14,522 bases of DNA, taken from contig JAFTBD010000009.1 in assembly GCA_017455385.1 (NCBI GenBank), positions 1-14,522 of the forward strand, given 5' to 3'. The stretch is from Clostridia bacterium. GTDB taxonomy: Bacteria > Bacillota > Clostridia > Christensenellales > CAG-1252. The notes below the pieces were generated by a model that was not told the origin of the DNA, did not search any database, and was given only the letters and a program-made list of their open reading frames with translations. The translations under genes were made by a program, and so were the position numbers. Below, piece by piece: positions 1 through 6,848 of the stretch (positions are counted from its first letter, which is position 1; the number at the start of each line of letters is the position of its first letter).

Positions 1-152
1 CCGCAACGGGGGCAGGTCTTCAGAAAGAGATCGTCGTCGTCTTCCTCCTCGGGCACGATCCCGTGCAATTCGTCTCTGCAAACGCTGCAGTATTCTTCGT
101 CTTCCGTGATGTAATTGAGCTCGCAACGCGGGCACAATCTGTAAGTAGGCAT
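1..152 (-). CDS. Zinc-ribbon protein, 5' part only
   Basis: The first 50 codons are visible; the rest lies beyond the left edge. The protein starts MPTYRLCPRCELNYI, has a CPRC pair at residues 7-10, a CSVC pair at 22-25, an acidic stretch (EEEDDDD) and then a second CPRC at the edge. Paired Cys-x-x-Cys knuckles are typical of zinc ribbons, so zinc binding is likely, with nucleic acid or protein contacts possible. The ATG at 150-152 has AGGAG at 159-163, 6 bases upstream, and a strong sigma-A promoter further up (189-217), so the start is secure. The remaining domain, if any, cannot be seen, so the function is open. Confidence 0.8.
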   Translation of the reverse strand, partial: MPTYRLCPRCELNYITEDEEYCSVCRDELHGIVPEEEDDDDLFLKTCPRC

Positions 153-188
153 ATCTTTCTCCTTTATGGCAGTTGCCGTTGTTCCATT

Positions 189-217
189 ATTATATGGATA
201 AATCATACATTTGTAAA
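189..217 (-). promoter_or_regulatory. Sigma-A promoter of the zinc-ribbon gene
   Basis: On the minus strand TTTACA (212-217) and TATAAT (189-194) are separated by exactly 17 bases. An A/T run (about 221-237) lies just upstream and could act as an UP element. The leader to the ATG at 152 is about 30 bases. The rest of the 153-435 gap holds only the lipoprotein terminator and a weak 5-bp hairpin at 321-333 flanked by A and T runs. Confidence 0.8.
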
Positions 218-367
218 CACTTTTTTAAAAAAAGAGATCATTTATTTTGCATATCTTACTCCGCCTCTCGGCGCAGGGAGACGATATCCCCCGAAACGAC
301 CGACAAAAAAGCACGTTTTGACCTCTCCGAGGTGCCTTTCCTCTTTTTTTGGTAACAATACATTCGA

Positions 368-401
368 TAAGAAAAAGCAGTCGCGGGATGACCGTGACTG
401 C
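368..401 (-). terminator. Intrinsic terminator after the lipoprotein gene
   Basis: Read on the minus strand, GCAGTC (396-401) pairs with GACTGC (377-382) and CGG (392-394) with CCG (384-386) across one mismatch, with a 5-base loop, followed directly by TTTTTCTTATC. It lies 35 bases past the lipoprotein stop. A compact stem with a T tract is the classic rho-independent form. Confidence 0.82.
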
Positions 402-435
402 CCTCTTGCTTTTCCTTTGCGGGAAGCGCTGTCTG

Positions 436-1875
436 TTATTTGTCGGAATCGGAAGACTTCTCCTCTTCTTTCATCTTCTTGTCGTCCTCCTCGGTCACGA
501 TGCCGATACGCTCGAGCTTCGCCGCCGTGATGTCGGTGGCGCTGATGGTGGTGAGGTCGAGACGATAGACGTAATCGTAGTCGTCGTCAATGATGCCGTA
601 GAGATAATCGCCGAAGCCTTCCACCCCGGTGAAAGAAGTCATGAACTTCTTGTCGCCATCGTAGGCATAGCAAGCATTCTGATCGTCCGACTTCGCGAAA
701 CGAAGGAGCTTGCTGTCTCCGTTGAGATAATAGAAATAGGTGTCATCCATCGCGATGAAGGTATTCATCTTGAGCTCGCCGTAGAATTGCTGCGTGCCGT
801 CCGTCTTGTAAAGGACGGTATTCTTGTCACTGCCGTAGACGAGGAGACCGTCGAAACCGACCGCATAGACGGAGGACAGGCTCTCGCTCGTGAGCTTCTT
901 CTCATTGTCCTTATTGAAGGTGAAGGAAGCATCGAAGCTATAGCCGAAGGTGCCCTCGACCTGCGATGTGGAAGACATCGCAACATAAGACGTCTTGGTG
1001 TAATAAAGCGCGACCTTGTCATTCGTCACGGCGGAAGAAACGAAGCTGAGGCTGTATTTCTTGTCACCGTAACTATTCTCACCGATGACTTCCTTATTCA
1101 CGGAGCCGTCGGGGGACGCCACATAGAGGATATTATTGGAATCGTACTGATCCTCGGTCGCCTTGGTGTAGAAGACATAGTCCGCGGCGGTCACGCCCTT
1201 CTTGGGGTCATACGTCTCGTTCTTCGGGAAGCTGACGCTCGTGACCTTCTCCGCGATGACGGTGCCCATATCCTTCTTCTTGAACTTATTCTTCGTGAGG
1301 TCCTTGGCGTAAAGGATCTTATTCTCGCTGTCGGTGGTGTCGTAGATGAAGAGAGCGGCGGACGTGTACTTATAACGCACGGAAGTATTGTCGAGCGTGA
1401 GGATGAGCTGCGTGCCCGTGCCGTCGATCTTCGTACGGAGGACCTGGAGGGTGCTCGTCTTGACCGAGCCGGAATTCCTGTCCTCATCCGCAGAGGGGCT
1501 GACATAATAGATATATTCGCCGAAGATGGAGAAGCCGATGTCCTCGGAATCCGCCATCACGCTCTTCGGCACGACGACGACGTAATCGGAGAGGGAACCG
1601 CCCTCATTGATCGTGGCGCGAACGATGGCGCCCTTCGTCACGTTACCGAACCAGTTGTCCTCGCCGTTCTCGGTGAGATAACCGCTGTAACCATTGACAA
1701 AATAAAGATAGTTGCCTTGTTTGACCACAAGACCGCCGTTGCTCTCGACGACCGCATCCTTGTCTCCCACAGGCGAGATGGGCGTCGCCTTGTAGCTCTC
1801 GCAAGCGACGAGCGCGCCGAACACACAGCACAATAGCGCGATCGCAACAATGACCATTAAAACTCTTCTACGCAT
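436..1875 (-). CDS. Secreted lipoprotein with propeller-like repeats
   Basis: 479 residues from the ATG at 1875. The N terminus is MRRR, a hydrophobic stretch and the lipobox LVAC with Cys25, so it should be lipidated and anchored on the outer face of the cell membrane. The mature part repeats short units in which an aromatic 'YxYY/YFYY' strand is followed by a polar turn and a '(D/T)G(T/S)' turn: GNYLYFVNG, GEYIYYVSP, TKIDGTGTQ, DYVFYTKA, DTYFYYLNG, GDYLYGIID. This resembles the extracellular beta-propeller proteins of Clostridia (DUF5050-like); that link is by eye only. The tail is charged and low in complexity. GGAG lies 8 bases before this ATG. An alternative in-frame ATG at 1905 has an even better GGAGG 8 bases upstream and would add ten residues before MRRR. 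The gene has its own promoter and terminator and is divergent from the gene at 2062. The ligand and role are unknown. Confidence 0.8.
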   Translation of the reverse strand: MRRRVLMVIVAIALLCCVFGALVACESYKATPISPVGDKDAVVESNGGLVVKQGNYLYFVNGYSGYLTENGEDNWFGNVTKGAIVRATINEGGSLSDYVVVVPKSVMADSEDIGFSIFGEYIYYVSPSADEDRNSGSVKTSTLQVLRTKIDGTGTQLILTLDNTSVRYKYTSAALFIYDTTDSENKILYAKDLTKNKFKKKDMGTVIAEKVTSVSFPKNETYDPKKGVTAADYVFYTKATEDQYDSNNILYVASPDGSVNKEVIGENSYGDKKYSLSFVSSAVTNDKVALYYTKTSYVAMSSTSQVEGTFGYSFDASFTFNKDNEKKLTSESLSSVYAVGFDGLLVYGSDKNTVLYKTDGTQQFYGELKMNTFIAMDDTYFYYLNGDSKLLRFAKSDDQNACYAYDGDKKFMTSFTGVEGFGDYLYGIIDDDYDYVYRLDLTTISATDITAAKLERIGIVTEEDDKKMKEEEKSSDSDK

Positions 1876-1926
1876 GACAGTATCTCCACGTTTAGTAAGA
1901 GGCATAAAAAACGCCTCCGATAAATA

Positions 1927-1955
1927 ATTATATATTATTAAAACGAATATTGCAA
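1927..1955 (-). promoter_or_regulatory. Sigma-A promoter of the lipoprotein gene
   Basis: Minus-strand TTGCAA (1950-1955) and TATAAT (1927-1932) are 17 bases apart. Transcription should begin near 1920, placing the GGAGG that serves the ATG at 1905 almost at the 5' end of the mRNA, and leaving about 45 bases before the ATG at 1875. Confidence 0.85.
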
Positions 1956-2061
1956 TTGTTTTACCGAACAAATTGCGAGCGCGCGCGGAACTCTCTCCTT
2001 TTCCCGTAAAAAAAAGAGAGGTCCCCGCAAAACAAGTATAGACCGAAAGGAAGGGACCCAT

Positions 2062-2757
2062 ATGTATATCGAAAAACTTTTTTTGCGAGGGGAAGACGGA
2101 GTCGTCCGAGCCTCCCTGACGATAATGACCGAGAATGGCGCCTGCCACGTCAAATTGCCGCAAGGCTATGCCTTTGTCATCGCGACCGACGGCGCGGGCA
2201 GTAGGCTCGATCCGAAGACGGACGCAGGCGAGCTCTTCTTCTCCGAAACGCCCGCGGCGATCCTCGCGGAGCGGGACGGAATGCGCCTGTATGCTTTCCG
2301 CGAGGGTGGCGCCCTACGGAAGTGGGAGCTCCTCTCCGCCTTAACGGAAGAAGCCCCGAAGAGCGAAGCGGAAACAATGACCACAAATGCGGAAATATCC
2401 GAAGAAACGGAAGAAACTTCGGGGCACGCCGAAGAGAGCTCGGAAGAGCGATCGGAAGAAGTGCCGCAAGAAACCGTCACAATGCCCGATGAAGATCCGA
2501 AGCATCGCAAGCTCAGGGAGATATTCGAGCGAGGCGAACCATTCCCGGGTTTCGAGAAACTCATCGAAGGCTCCAAATGGGTCCGGATGCCCGAAGAAGA
2601 TTACCTCATCGGCATCGTGGGAGACGTGGTGTTATACGGCGTGCCCGGCAGACTGGGCGAAGCGCCCGACGAAAATTGCGACTGGACATTCCTCCCCGTA
2701 TCGGAGGACAGCGAAGATTGGGGATATTATATCTGTAAAAGCAGTGATTTGGAATAA
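2062..2757 (+). CDS. Hypothetical protein with Glu-rich linker
   Basis: 231 residues, family not recognised. Three parts can be seen. Residues 1 to about 95 are a compact, probably beta-rich domain (start MYIEKLFLRGEDGVVRASL). Residues about 96-145 are a low-complexity linker rich in Glu, Ser and Thr (EETEETSGH, EESSEERSEE). Residues about 150-231 form a second small domain with FPGFEKLIEGSKWVRM, a central VVLYGVPGRLG and a Trp/Tyr-rich end. There is no signal peptide or membrane segment, so it is probably cytosolic. GGAAGGG lies a few bases before the ATG. No convincing promoter was found in the 106 bases between it and the divergent lipoprotein promoter. The 'x-GVPG-x' C-terminal block recalls small Clostridia proteins of unknown function, but this is an impression. 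Reading frame length, RBS and protein-like composition support a real gene. Confidence 0.7.
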   Translation: MYIEKLFLRGEDGVVRASLTIMTENGACHVKLPQGYAFVIATDGAGSRLDPKTDAGELFFSETPAAILAERDGMRLYAFREGGALRKWELLSALTEEAPKSEAETMTTNAEISEETEETSGHAEESSEERSEEVPQETVTMPDEDPKHRKLREIFERGEPFPGFEKLIEGSKWVRMPEEDYLIGIVGDVVLYGVPGRLGEAPDENCDWTFLPVSEDSEDWGYYICKSSDLE

Positions 2758-2878
2758 TGGGCTTCGCACGTGAACGATGGATACACCGCGTGAACTTGCC
2801 TGCACAGCGCCATTGCATCCTTTTATAAAGGAGGATTGATTGCCGCCAAAGGCACGAAGTAGCCGACGCGGGAATGGT

Positions 2879-2904
2879 GGATTTTGAAAAATCCCCCGTT
2901 TTTT
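2879..2904 (+). terminator. Possible weak terminator after the 2062 gene
   Basis: A 6-bp stem GGATTT/AAATCC with a 4-base loop (2879-2894) is followed by CCCG and six T. The four bases between stem and T run make it a poor terminator. It is the only candidate between the 2062 gene and the convergent PLC-like gene. The 353-base gap 2758-3110 otherwise contains only the repeats listed separately. Confidence 0.25.
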
Positions 2905-2971
2905 CTCGTTCCTCGAAAAACCCGATCCCCCTTTGCCCGTTCGCTACGCTCGCTAAAGGGTGCAATTCATT

Positions 2972-3023
2972 CGCGCTTTGCGCGCCACCTTAATTCCTAA
3001 TTCCTAATTCCTAATTCCGAATT
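2972..3023. repeat. GC hairpin plus heptamer run, site 1
   Basis: CGCGC-TTT-GCGCG (2972-2984) is followed by a CCACCTT box and then four ATTCC units spaced every 7 bases (ATTCCTA x3, ATTCCGA). The same order of parts occurs at 6751, 12492 and 12551. Just upstream, GCGAGCG/CGCTACGC-type palindromic bases (about 2940-2955) belong to the same style of small hairpin. Confidence 0.8.
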
Positions 3024-3040
3024 AGAGCATAGCGTTTCGG

Positions 3041-3096
3041 TTCCGCTCTCTTTTTTAAGTTGTTTATTGGAGGATTATTAGGATCGCGCTTTGCGC
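3041..3096. repeat. 56-base dispersed repeat, copy 1
   Basis: Begins TTCCGCTCT and ends with ATTATTAGGATCGCGC and a GCGCTTTGCGC hairpin. A near-identical copy in the same orientation lies at 12449-12503. Here it ends 14 bases from the stop codon of the PLC-like gene, so it forms that gene's 3' untranslated region. Confidence 0.85.
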
Positions 3097-3110
3097 ACAA
3101 ATTCGGTTAC

Positions 3111-3872
3111 TTAATAGAATTTCTCTTCCGCAATGGTCTTATTGCTACGTGCCATCGCCATGTATTCTTCGAGCAGGTCGTAGGCGATCTCGTACTGTTC
3201 TTTCATGACTTCGTCGACGGACAGATTCGTCATCTCGCCGTTCGCCATCCGCCATTCACGGTTCTCGCGGTTCATATAGTCCAGCCTGCCGAGTCCTTCC
3301 GAGAGCGGGATATCGAGTTTCACCCCTTCCAAAAGCGCATAGGTCTTTCTGTAACTCATGCACACGTCGGCGAGGTCGTTGAGGACGTCCACATAGAGGT
3401 TGCAGATCTCTTCCAATACCGGTTTGCGGATCGTGAGGCGATCCACGAGCTCGAGCGCATTCTCCTGTCCGAGATAATCACGTACGATATGACGATCGAT
3501 CCCGATCTCGATGTCGCGGACGCTCTGCGTCTCCGCCGCGCCGCCGAAGTACCCTGCGACGCCATTCGCCGCAAAATACTCCTCGTAAGGCAAGAGCACC
3601 CGATCCAGCGCATAGTGCGCGAGATAGCCGAGCATATAACTTAATTGACATTTGGAACCGTTCTTGAAAATATGGCGCGCGGTCACACCGAAGATCTGCA
3701 CGGGATCCGCCGAGCGCAATCGTTCATCGTGCTCGCTGCCCGTCAGACATTCCGTCCCGAGACTCCCGAGCAGGTATGCGTCCGGATAGAGCTTAATGAT
3801 GGCGGAGAGAGCGTACGAGGTATCTTTCGTGAGCGTATTGGAAAAGTAATAGTGCGTAAAATGTCTCGGCAT
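3111..3872 (-). CDS. Zinc-dependent phospholipase C-like protein
   Basis: 253 residues. The order of motifs matches the zinc-dependent phospholipase C family (PF00882 type): MPRHFTHYYF at the start with His7, a Gly-rich LLGSLGTEC where the family usually has a G-P-D motif, His67 in TARHIF, the signature LGYLAHYALD (His86, Asp90) and IEIGIDRHI (Glu122, Asp126). Some usual metal ligands appear changed: the His of the HPY motif after the signature is Leu94, the His before the IExxxD motif is Val118 or a neighbour, and the G-P-D Asp is Glu. It may therefore bind fewer zinc ions or be non-catalytic. No signal peptide is visible, so it is probably cytosolic. The ATG at 3872 lies 2 bases after the PHP gene's stop and has GGAG at 3880-3883. 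It is the last gene of the kinase operon. Confidence 0.72.
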   Translation of the reverse strand: MPRHFTHYYFSNTLTKDTSYALSAIIKLYPDAYLLGSLGTECLTGSEHDERLRSADPVQIFGVTARHIFKNGSKCQLSYMLGYLAHYALDRVLLPYEEYFAANGVAGYFGGAAETQSVRDIEIGIDRHIVRDYLGQENALELVDRLTIRKPVLEEICNLYVDVLNDLADVCMSYRKTYALLEGVKLDIPLSEGLGRLDYMNRENREWRMANGEMTNLSVDEVMKEQYEIAYDLLEEYMAMARSNKTIAEEKFY

Positions 3873-3874
3873 AT

Positions 3875-4594
3875 CTATTCTCCGTAATAATTCACGATCC
3901 GTTCTTTCTCGATGCCATGCGCCACGGCGGCTTCGAAGGGGGCGGACAATTCCCCTACCTCGGCGGGCGTATGCGCGTCGGTATTCACGATGAAATGCGC
4001 GCCGCTTTGGACCAAATGCTCCCATTGACCCTCGAGGTCTTTCAGATGTTTGGCGTTGATCTCGATGAGGACGCCTTTTTCCGCACATACGGCGGCGACG
4101 GCGGCGACATCCACTTTCAGGCTGTGGTCTATATGGGTGATGACTTTGACGGGATAGCGTCGAATGGCGGCGATCATTGCCTTCGTATTGCGCTCGATCG
4201 CCTTCTCCCCCGTCGTGATCAGCCCGTTGAAATAAGTGACGGCATACATCTTCATGAAGTCTTTCAGCCCGTTGAACCAAGCGAATTTGTGGAAGCCTAC
4301 CGTCAAATAGTCGATGGCGGACAGCTCCTCATCCTTCACGTCGATATCGCCTTCGAGGGAGATGAGGTTCGCCTCGATGCCGCTGATGACGCGGATGCCG
4401 AGGGCGTCCTCCGCCGCCTTGCAGAGGTCTTTCGCCTCGAGGTACTTCTTGAAGCTCATCGTCGGGATATTGAATCCGTGATCGGTGATCGCCACTTCCC
4501 GAAGTCCCTTCTCCTTCGCGGCGGCGGCATTCTCCATAACGGTGCCTTTGCCGTCGCTGAAAACGGTATGGGTGTGATAATCCCCCGTGAACAT
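3875..4594 (-). CDS. PHP-domain phosphoesterase
   Basis: 239 residues, the whole length being one PHP domain of the YcdX / histidinol-phosphatase-like kind. Metal-binding motifs are all present: DYHTHT (His7, His9), ITDHG (Asp38, His39), GIEANL (Glu74), GFHKF (His102), THIDH (His154/His157) and NTDAH (Asp206, His208). Such proteins hydrolyse phosphate esters with two or three metal ions in the cytosol; the substrate is not indicated. The ATG at 4594 shares one base with the regulator's TAA (TAATG), and the only upstream purine stretch is weak, so translation is probably coupled. Its place directly after a two-component pair is unusual and may mean that it takes part in the response or is simply co-expressed. 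Confidence 0.88.
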   Translation of the reverse strand: MFTGDYHTHTVFSDGKGTVMENAAAAKEKGLREVAITDHGFNIPTMSFKKYLEAKDLCKAAEDALGIRVISGIEANLISLEGDIDVKDEELSAIDYLTVGFHKFAWFNGLKDFMKMYAVTYFNGLITTGEKAIERNTKAMIAAIRRYPVKVITHIDHSLKVDVAAVAAVCAEKGVLIEINAKHLKDLEGQWEHLVQSGAHFIVNTDAHTPAEVGELSAPFEAAVAHGIEKERIVNYYGE

Positions 4595-5280
4595 TATTGT
4601 TCCGGCTGCATGCTGAAGCGGTAGCCCACGCCTCTCACCGTCTCGATGTAATCCATCGGGATCTTGTCGCGAATATGCGTCAGGTGCACGACCACCGTGC
4701 CCGCGTCGCCGTAGCTGTCCACGCCCCACACTTTATCGAAAATGGTCTCCTTGCGGAAGACCACATTGGGGTTGCTGGCAAGGAAATACAGAAGGTCGAA
4801 TTCTTTCGCGGTCAAAAAGACCTCTTCGCCCTTGAAGAAGACCCTCCTCGAGAGCGGCTTGATGACGAGGTCGCGGTATTCGATGTCCACGCCCTTCTCC
4901 TGCGAATTGCCCTTGATCCGCTCGTAGCGAGCGATATGCGCCTTGACGCGAGCGACGAGCTCCGCGGGGTCGAAAGGCTTGACGATATAGTCGTCCGCGC
5001 CGATCCCGAGCCCACGCACCTTGTCGATGCTGGCGACTTTCGCCGTGACCATCAAGATAGGCACGTCCTTCTCCTTACGGAGAGAACGACAGATCTCGAA
5101 GCCGTCCATATCGGGGAGCATGATGTCGAGGATCACGAGGTCGAAATCCTCTTTCATCGCGCGGTCGAAGCCCGCCGCACCGTTATTCTCGATGATGACC
5201 TCGAAGCCGTCCAGCTCCAAATAGTCGCGTTCGATCTCGGCGATATTCTTCTCATCTTCCACTATCAGTATTCTTCTCAA
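4594..5280 (-). CDS. OmpR-family response regulator, TTG start
   Basis: 228 residues. The receiver domain (1 to about 115) has the acidic pair Glu8/Asp9, phospho-acceptor Asp52 in VILDIMLPDMDG, Thr79 in MVTA and Lys101 in VKPFDP. The C-terminal winged helix (about 130-225) carries FLTAKEFDLL, VVVHLTHIRDK and ETVRGVGYRFS, typical of OmpR/PhoB DNA-binding domains. The start is TTG at 5280, with AAAGGAGG at 5289-5296, 8 bases upstream. This TTG overlaps the kinase's TGA as TTGA, so the two are translationally coupled. It should be phosphorylated by the adjacent kinase and bind promoter DNA as a dimer. Target genes are not shown; no clear direct-repeat operator was seen in front of the operon. 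Confidence 0.95.
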   Translation of the reverse strand: MRRILIVEDEKNIAEIERDYLELDGFEVIIENNGAAGFDRAMKEDFDLVILDIMLPDMDGFEICRSLRKEKDVPILMVTAKVASIDKVRGLGIGADDYIVKPFDPAELVARVKAHIARYERIKGNSQEKGVDIEYRDLVIKPLSRRVFFKGEEVFLTAKEFDLLYFLASNPNVVFRKETIFDKVWGVDSYGDAGTVVVHLTHIRDKIPMDYIETVRGVGYRFSMQPEQ

Positions 5281-6650
5281 TTTCTTTTCCTCCTTTGGGG
5301 GATCTTAATGATGATCTTCAGCCCGTTGTCGTTTACGGCTTCCACGGTGCCGCCGTGTGCCGTGATGATGGTTTTCACGATGGAGAGTCCCAGTCCGCTT
5401 CCCGTCGTGGGATTCGTGCGGGAGGGATCGCCCCTATAGTAACTCTCGAATATATAATTGATCTCGTGCGGTGACACGCCGGGACCGTCGTCCGATATCT
5501 CCAAGACGGCATTCGCGTCTTCCGCATATACTCTGATGAGCGCGTGACCTTCCGACTTGTCTTTATACTTCACGCTGTTGTCGAGGATATTCTGCACCAC
5601 GCGCAGGAACTGCTCCTTGTCGATGTCCGCGAGGACGGGACTCGGGAAGAAATCGGTCGTGATCACCAGCCCTTTCGTCGCATAGATGGGGACGTGGATG
5701 GCGGCGAAGTCCGACAGGAGCTCCACCATATCGCGCTCACGGAAGCTGTATTCGATGGTGTCGATATCCATCTTGGAGAATTCATTCAGCTGGTTCACGA
5801 GCGCATTCATCGTGAGGGCGGTCTCGTAGATGGTCCTCAAATACCGCTCGGTCTTCTCGGGAGTATTCGCCACACCGTCCAGAAGCCCTTTGGTGTAGCC
5901 TTGGATGGTGGTGAGCGGCGTTTTGAGGTCGTGGCTGATGCCCGCGATGATCTCTCCGCGCTGACGATCGAATTCCGACTTCTGCCGCTCGAGGTCGGCG
6001 AGACGCTGACGCATCAGCTCGAAGTCGCTGATGACCGCGCCGATCTCATCACGGTTGCCGCCGCGGAGCTGGAAGGAATAGTTGCCCGCCGCCACCTGTT
6101 TCAATCCGCCGCGCAGGGTGGTGAGAGGCGGGAAGATGGTGTAATACTGATAATAGCAGGCGAAGAACACCGCAATGCCGCACGCCAGTATCATCACGGC
6201 GATGGCGATGCTATTCGCGAGGTTGAAGGTGCTCTCTCTCGTCGAGACCTTGACCGCGGCATAGATCCTGCCGTTCTGCCGAGACTCGAACATGATCTTA
6301 TTGGAGAACATCACGACCTTCGGCGTGACGGTCTGCACCGTGAACTTGTAGCCTTTGACGACGTACCCGTAGTCTTTCACGAGCTTGGCGTCGTCGAGGT
6401 CGGTGCCCGTCGATACGATCTCGTAAACAGAGAGCGCGTAGCCGAGCTGTTTGAGCTGCTGCGCCTTGCTGTCGTCGTCCGTCGCGGCGACGAAAACGTC
6501 CGAGACCTGCTTGATCTCGCTCTCCGTCGTCTCCATCACGGAGAATTTATCCATCAGCGCATTCGCAAAAAGGTTATACCCGAGCGCGAGTATGACCATA
6601 ACGACGAATATGAGTGCGTTGGTAAGCAGTAGCTTCTTCTTAATGCTCAT
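5277..6650 (-). CDS. Membrane sensor histidine kinase
   Basis: 457 residues. Order of parts: first membrane helix about 8-29, an extracytoplasmic sensor domain of about 115 residues (30-145), second helix about 146-168, HAMP linker about 171-222, then HisKA with the phospho-accepting His240 in GISHDLKTPL. The ATPase domain follows with N box QNILDNSVKYKD, G1 DDGPGV, F box YIFESYYRGD and G2 GSGLGLSIVK. All catalytic boxes are intact. The sensor domain has no recognisable motif, so the signal is unknown. It phosphorylates the regulator encoded next, whose TTG start overlaps this gene's TGA. No Shine-Dalgarno sequence precedes the ATG at 6650; MSIKKK followed by a membrane helix still makes this start convincing, and the promoter lies directly in front of it. 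Confidence 0.95.
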   Translation of the reverse strand: MSIKKKLLLTNALIFVVMVILALGYNLFANALMDKFSVMETTESEIKQVSDVFVAATDDDSKAQQLKQLGYALSVYEIVSTGTDLDDAKLVKDYGYVVKGYKFTVQTVTPKVVMFSNKIMFESRQNGRIYAAVKVSTRESTFNLANSIAIAVMILACGIAVFFACYYQYYTIFPPLTTLRGGLKQVAAGNYSFQLRGGNRDEIGAVISDFELMRQRLADLERQKSEFDRQRGEIIAGISHDLKTPLTTIQGYTKGLLDGVANTPEKTERYLRTIYETALTMNALVNQLNEFSKMDIDTIEYSFRERDMVELLSDFAAIHVPIYATKGLVITTDFFPSPVLADIDKEQFLRVVQNILDNSVKYKDKSEGHALIRVYAEDANAVLEISDDGPGVSPHEINYIFESYYRGDPSRTNPTTGSGLGLSIVKTIITAHGGTVEAVNDNGLKIIIKIPQRRKRN

Positions 6651-6656
6651 TTTATA

Positions 6657-6686
6657 ATAGTAACATAATTTATTGTTTTTTGTAAA
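6657..6686 (-). promoter_or_regulatory. Promoter of the kinase operon, possibly leaderless
   Basis: Minus-strand TTTACA (6681-6686), an 18-base spacer and an extended -10 TG-T-TACTAT (hexamer 6657-6662). Only six bases separate the hexamer from the ATG at 6650, so transcription would start at or within a base of the A of the ATG. There is no ribosome binding site in the gap. The rest of the gap up to 7022 holds a hairpin-heptamer repeat, a weak 4-bp hairpin (6814-6834) next to six A/T pairs that could serve as a poor terminator for rmuC, and the 179-base element. Confidence 0.65.
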
Positions 6687-6750
6687 GTGTGTTTCTTCGG
6701 TACTTTTCTTGGCAGGCGCGTTGAAATTCCGGATCCCATACTATTTTACT

Positions 6751-6783
6751 CTCGCGTAGCGAGACCTTAATTCCACATTCCGA
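6751..6783. repeat. GC hairpin plus heptamer run, site 2
   Basis: CTCGC-GTA-GCGAG (6751-6763), then ACCTT, then two ATTCC units 7 bases apart. It has the same order of parts as the sites at 2972, 12492 and 12551, but a different hairpin sequence, so the stem is kept while the bases differ. Confidence 0.7.
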
Positions 6784-6848
6784 AGCAGCACGCAACCATT
6801 CGGACAAAAAACGGTGGAGCGGTATATGTGCCACAACCCACTAAGCAC

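Noticed and set aside
349..1836. Long plus-strand reading frame opposite the lipoprotein gene
   Set aside because: It is rich in Arg, Asp, Glu, Val and His from antisense codons, has no RBS, and lies over a minus-strand gene with lipobox, promoter and terminator.
2000..2045. Promoter for the 2062 gene (TATAGA at 2037)
   Set aside because: No -35 box lies at 16-19 bases; the match was too weak to annotate.
2820..2860. Small gene after AAAGGAGG at about 2827
   Set aside because: The only near start is TTG followed by eight codons and a stop; no product of meaningful size results.
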